DNA of 64,000 nucleotides from Nitrospirota bacterium. GTDB taxonomy: Bacteria > Nitrospirota > Thermodesulfovibrionia > Thermodesulfovibrionales > UBA6898. The DNA lies in contig JACRLQ010000012.1 of the NCBI GenBank assembly GCA_016215155.1, positions 1-64,000 on the forward strand, written 5' to 3'. Shown in pieces: positions 62,515 to 64,000 of the stretch (positions within the stretch are counted from its first letter, which is position 1; every line of letters starts with the position of its first letter). Both the position numbers and the translations under genes were made by a program. The notes below the pieces were generated by a model. It was not told where the DNA came from. It ran no database searches and worked only from the letters and a program-made list of their open reading frames with translations.

Positions 62515-64000
62515 ATGTCGAAACTTCATCTGATTCTTGCGTTTCATAACCATCAGCCGGTCGGAAATTTCGACCATGTTCTCGAAGACTGCTATGAAAA
62601 GTCTTATCTTCCGTTTATCGAGACGTTGACAGGACAACCGGACGTAAAAACAGTGCTTCATTATTCGGGCCACCTGCTGTCGTGGATAAAAGACAGACAT
62701 CCGGAGGCCATAGCAATGATACGCTCTCTTGTGGATGACGGAAGGGTCGAGATGTTGTCAGGCGGTTTTTATGAACCTATATTGTCCGTGCTCCCTGAAA
62801 AGGACAGGGCGCCGCAGATTACCGCCCTGTCTGAGTTCATCAGGAAACATCTCAATTATGACCCCAAGGGAATGTGGCTGGCCGAAAGGGTCTGGGAGCC
62901 GAATATGCCGCGCTGCATGGCGCAGGCCGGGATCTCTTACCTGCCGGTCGACGATTACCATTTCAAGCTGACCGGGCTCGGGGACGGGGACCTTCTGGGC
63001 TACTATAAAACAGAGGACCAGGGATCGGCGGTAAGTGTCTTCCCCGGGAGCGAAAAGCTCCGTTACTTTATACCCTTCAGGTCTATTGATGAACTTTTTT
63101 CATATTTCAGGTCCATACATATAAGGGGAGGCGATCCGCTTCTGACGATGGCGGACGACGGCGAGAAATTCGGCGTCTGGCCCAAGACCTACAAGCATTG
63201 TTACGAAGACGGGTGGCTGAACAACTTTTTCAGCGAACTCAGGAGAAACTCCGACTGGATCGAGACGACCACCTTCAGTGAGTACCATGCGAAGTTCCCG
63301 CCGGCCGGCAGGGTCTATCTGCCCACCGCTTCATACAGGGAGATGGGGGAATGGACCCTGCCTTCGGAGGCCTCGCTTGAATATGAATATGTGTCAAAGG
63401 AACTCGAAAAAATAGTCGGCGAGAAATCCAGGCAACTCCTTCGGGGGGGCATCTGGCGGTCGTTTATGGTTAAATATCCCGAGGCGAACCATATACATAA
63501 GAGGATGATGACCATAAGCAAAAAAGTACACTCGGCCTTAAAGGCCGACGGACGCAAAGGACTTAAGGCCCTCGATGAACTCAGGAAGGGCCAATGCAAC
63601 GACGCCTACTGGCACGGCGTCTTCGGAGGGCTCTACCTGCCCCATCTGAGGTCGGCCCTCTACCGGCATCTCATAAAGGCCGAATCCCTTGCCTGTGACC
63701 TTCGGAATAAATACCCTGTTTCCGAGAGGTCCGATTTTGACTGTGACGGTTATGCGGATATTACTGCCTGCACCCGTGACCTTACCGTTGTGGCCACGGA
63801 GCGGTCCGGCAGTCTGTCTGAGATCTCCCTGAAAAAGAAGCTGGTGAACGTCCTCGACATCCTTGCCAGAAGACCGGAGGCCTATCACTCGAAGCTGGCC
63901 ACGGCGTCCGGTCCGGCCGAAGACGCTACGAAGACTATACATGACCAGCTTGTACTCAAGGAGGAAGGTCTCTCCGATTACCTGATCTACGATGACTCCA
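62515..64000 (+). CDS. GH57 4-alpha-glucanotransferase/alpha-amylase (3' partial)
   Basis: At least 495 residues, cut by the window end. Family GH57 motifs: FHNHQP near the N-terminus, GGFYEPIL (motif 2), WLAERVWEPNM with nucleophile E124, and MADDGEKFGVWP with acid/base D214. The positions agree closely with E123 and D214 of the Thermococcus litoralis glucanotransferase. The later part (GEWTLPSEAS and the DUF1925/1926-like region from about 300) supports a glucanotransferase rather than a simple amylase. Acts on glycogen or maltodextrins in the cytoplasm. The start follows a weak GGATA; the overlapping TATAAT at 62511 is probably not its promoter, because transcription would start after the ATG. 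Confidence 0.93.
   Translation, partial: MSKLHLILAFHNHQPVGNFDHVLEDCYEKSYLPFIETLTGQPDVKTVLHYSGHLLSWIKDRHPEAIAMIRSLVDDGRVEMLSGGFYEPILSVLPEKDRAPQITALSEFIRKHLNYDPKGMWLAERVWEPNMPRCMAQAGISYLPVDDYHFKLTGLGDGDLLGYYKTEDQGSAVSVFPGSEKLRYFIPFRSIDELFSYFRSIHIRGGDPLLTMADDGEKFGVWPKTYKHCYEDGWLNNFFSELRRNSDWIETTTFSEYHAKFPPAGRVYLPTASYREMGEWTLPSEASLEYEYVSKELEKIVGEKSRQLLRGGIWRSFMVKYPEANHIHKRMMTISKKVHSALKADGRKGLKALDELRKGQCNDAYWHGVFGGLYLPHLRSALYRHLIKAESLACDLRNKYPVSERSDFDCDGYADITACTRDLTVVATERSGSLSEISLKKKLVNVLDILARRPEAYHSKLATASGPAEDATKTIHDQLVLKEEGLSDYLIYDDS

Noticed and set aside
62511-62516. TATAAT overlapping the GH57 start codon as another leaderless promoter
   Set aside because: The predicted transcript start would fall after the ATG; the start codon is fixed by family homology.
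1-64000. CRISPR arrays, rRNA, tRNA or transposase genes
   Set aside because: Looked for regularly spaced repeats, tRNA-like cloverleaf ends and DDE/HUH motifs; none was convincing by eye.

Overview
The window is one continuous stretch of a Gram-negative, probably anaerobic or microaerophilic bacterium. It carries lipid A export and O-antigen genes, FadL-type outer-membrane transport, large multihaem cytochromes c, a CooC-type nickel ATPase and the mercury-methylation pair hgcA-hgcB. Most genes are GC-rich. The gene set fits a deep-branching lineage such as Nitrospirota or Desulfobacterota, but no 16S rRNA or other decisive marker is present, so this placement is inference.

Layout. 0-13 kb: a sigma-54 (NtrC-type) response regulator cut by the window start, two adjacent dyads and a sigma-54 promoter, a lone receiver protein, then an operon for a very large secreted multicopper oxidase (McoA/MnxG-like, possibly Mn(II)-oxidising), a beta-propeller protein, a SCO copper chaperone and two tandem paralogous secreted proteins. 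13-18 kb: a cytochrome c/periplasmic-binding-protein fusion, a zinc ribbon protein, a Usp plus cation exchanger pair, HU, and a CYTH protein. 18-25 kb: MsbA, a DUF3108 protein, an O-antigen ligase and three glycosyltransferases (LPS/surface glycan). 25.5-29.6 kb: a tightly coupled four-gene cytochrome operon with a 13-15-haem protein, a TPR protein, a cysteine-less TlpA-like/TPR protein and an octahaem protein. 29.6-31.6 kb: a cold-shock gene with a possible short leader RNA, then hgcA-hgcB. 31.7-39.2 kb: a hybrid sensor kinase, two secreted proteins, scpA and ileS.

39.5-46.8 kb is an AT-richer accessory patch. It holds a DUF4258/DUF2283 pair, a remnant of a thymidylate-synthase-like gene, two broken secreted propeller genes, three poorly known genes (one DUF4238) and an orphan BrnA antitoxin under a long perfect palindrome. 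It ends at the intact thymidylate-synthase-like gene, which lies in an operon with an acyl-activating enzyme and FadL.

50-64 kb: CooC, a large P-domain surface protein whose C-terminal domain is shared with a protein at 13 kb, then a spermidine-synthase-like membrane protein, argJ, argC, rpsI and rplM on the minus strand, and tsaD, proB and a GH57 glucanotransferase (cut by the window end) on the plus strand.

The most notable content is hgcAB, which marks a probable methylmercury producer; the sigma-54-controlled giant multicopper oxidase locus; and a recurring arrangement in which a TATAAT-like box sits 5-7 bases before a start codon with no Shine-Dalgarno sequence, suggesting leaderless mRNAs.
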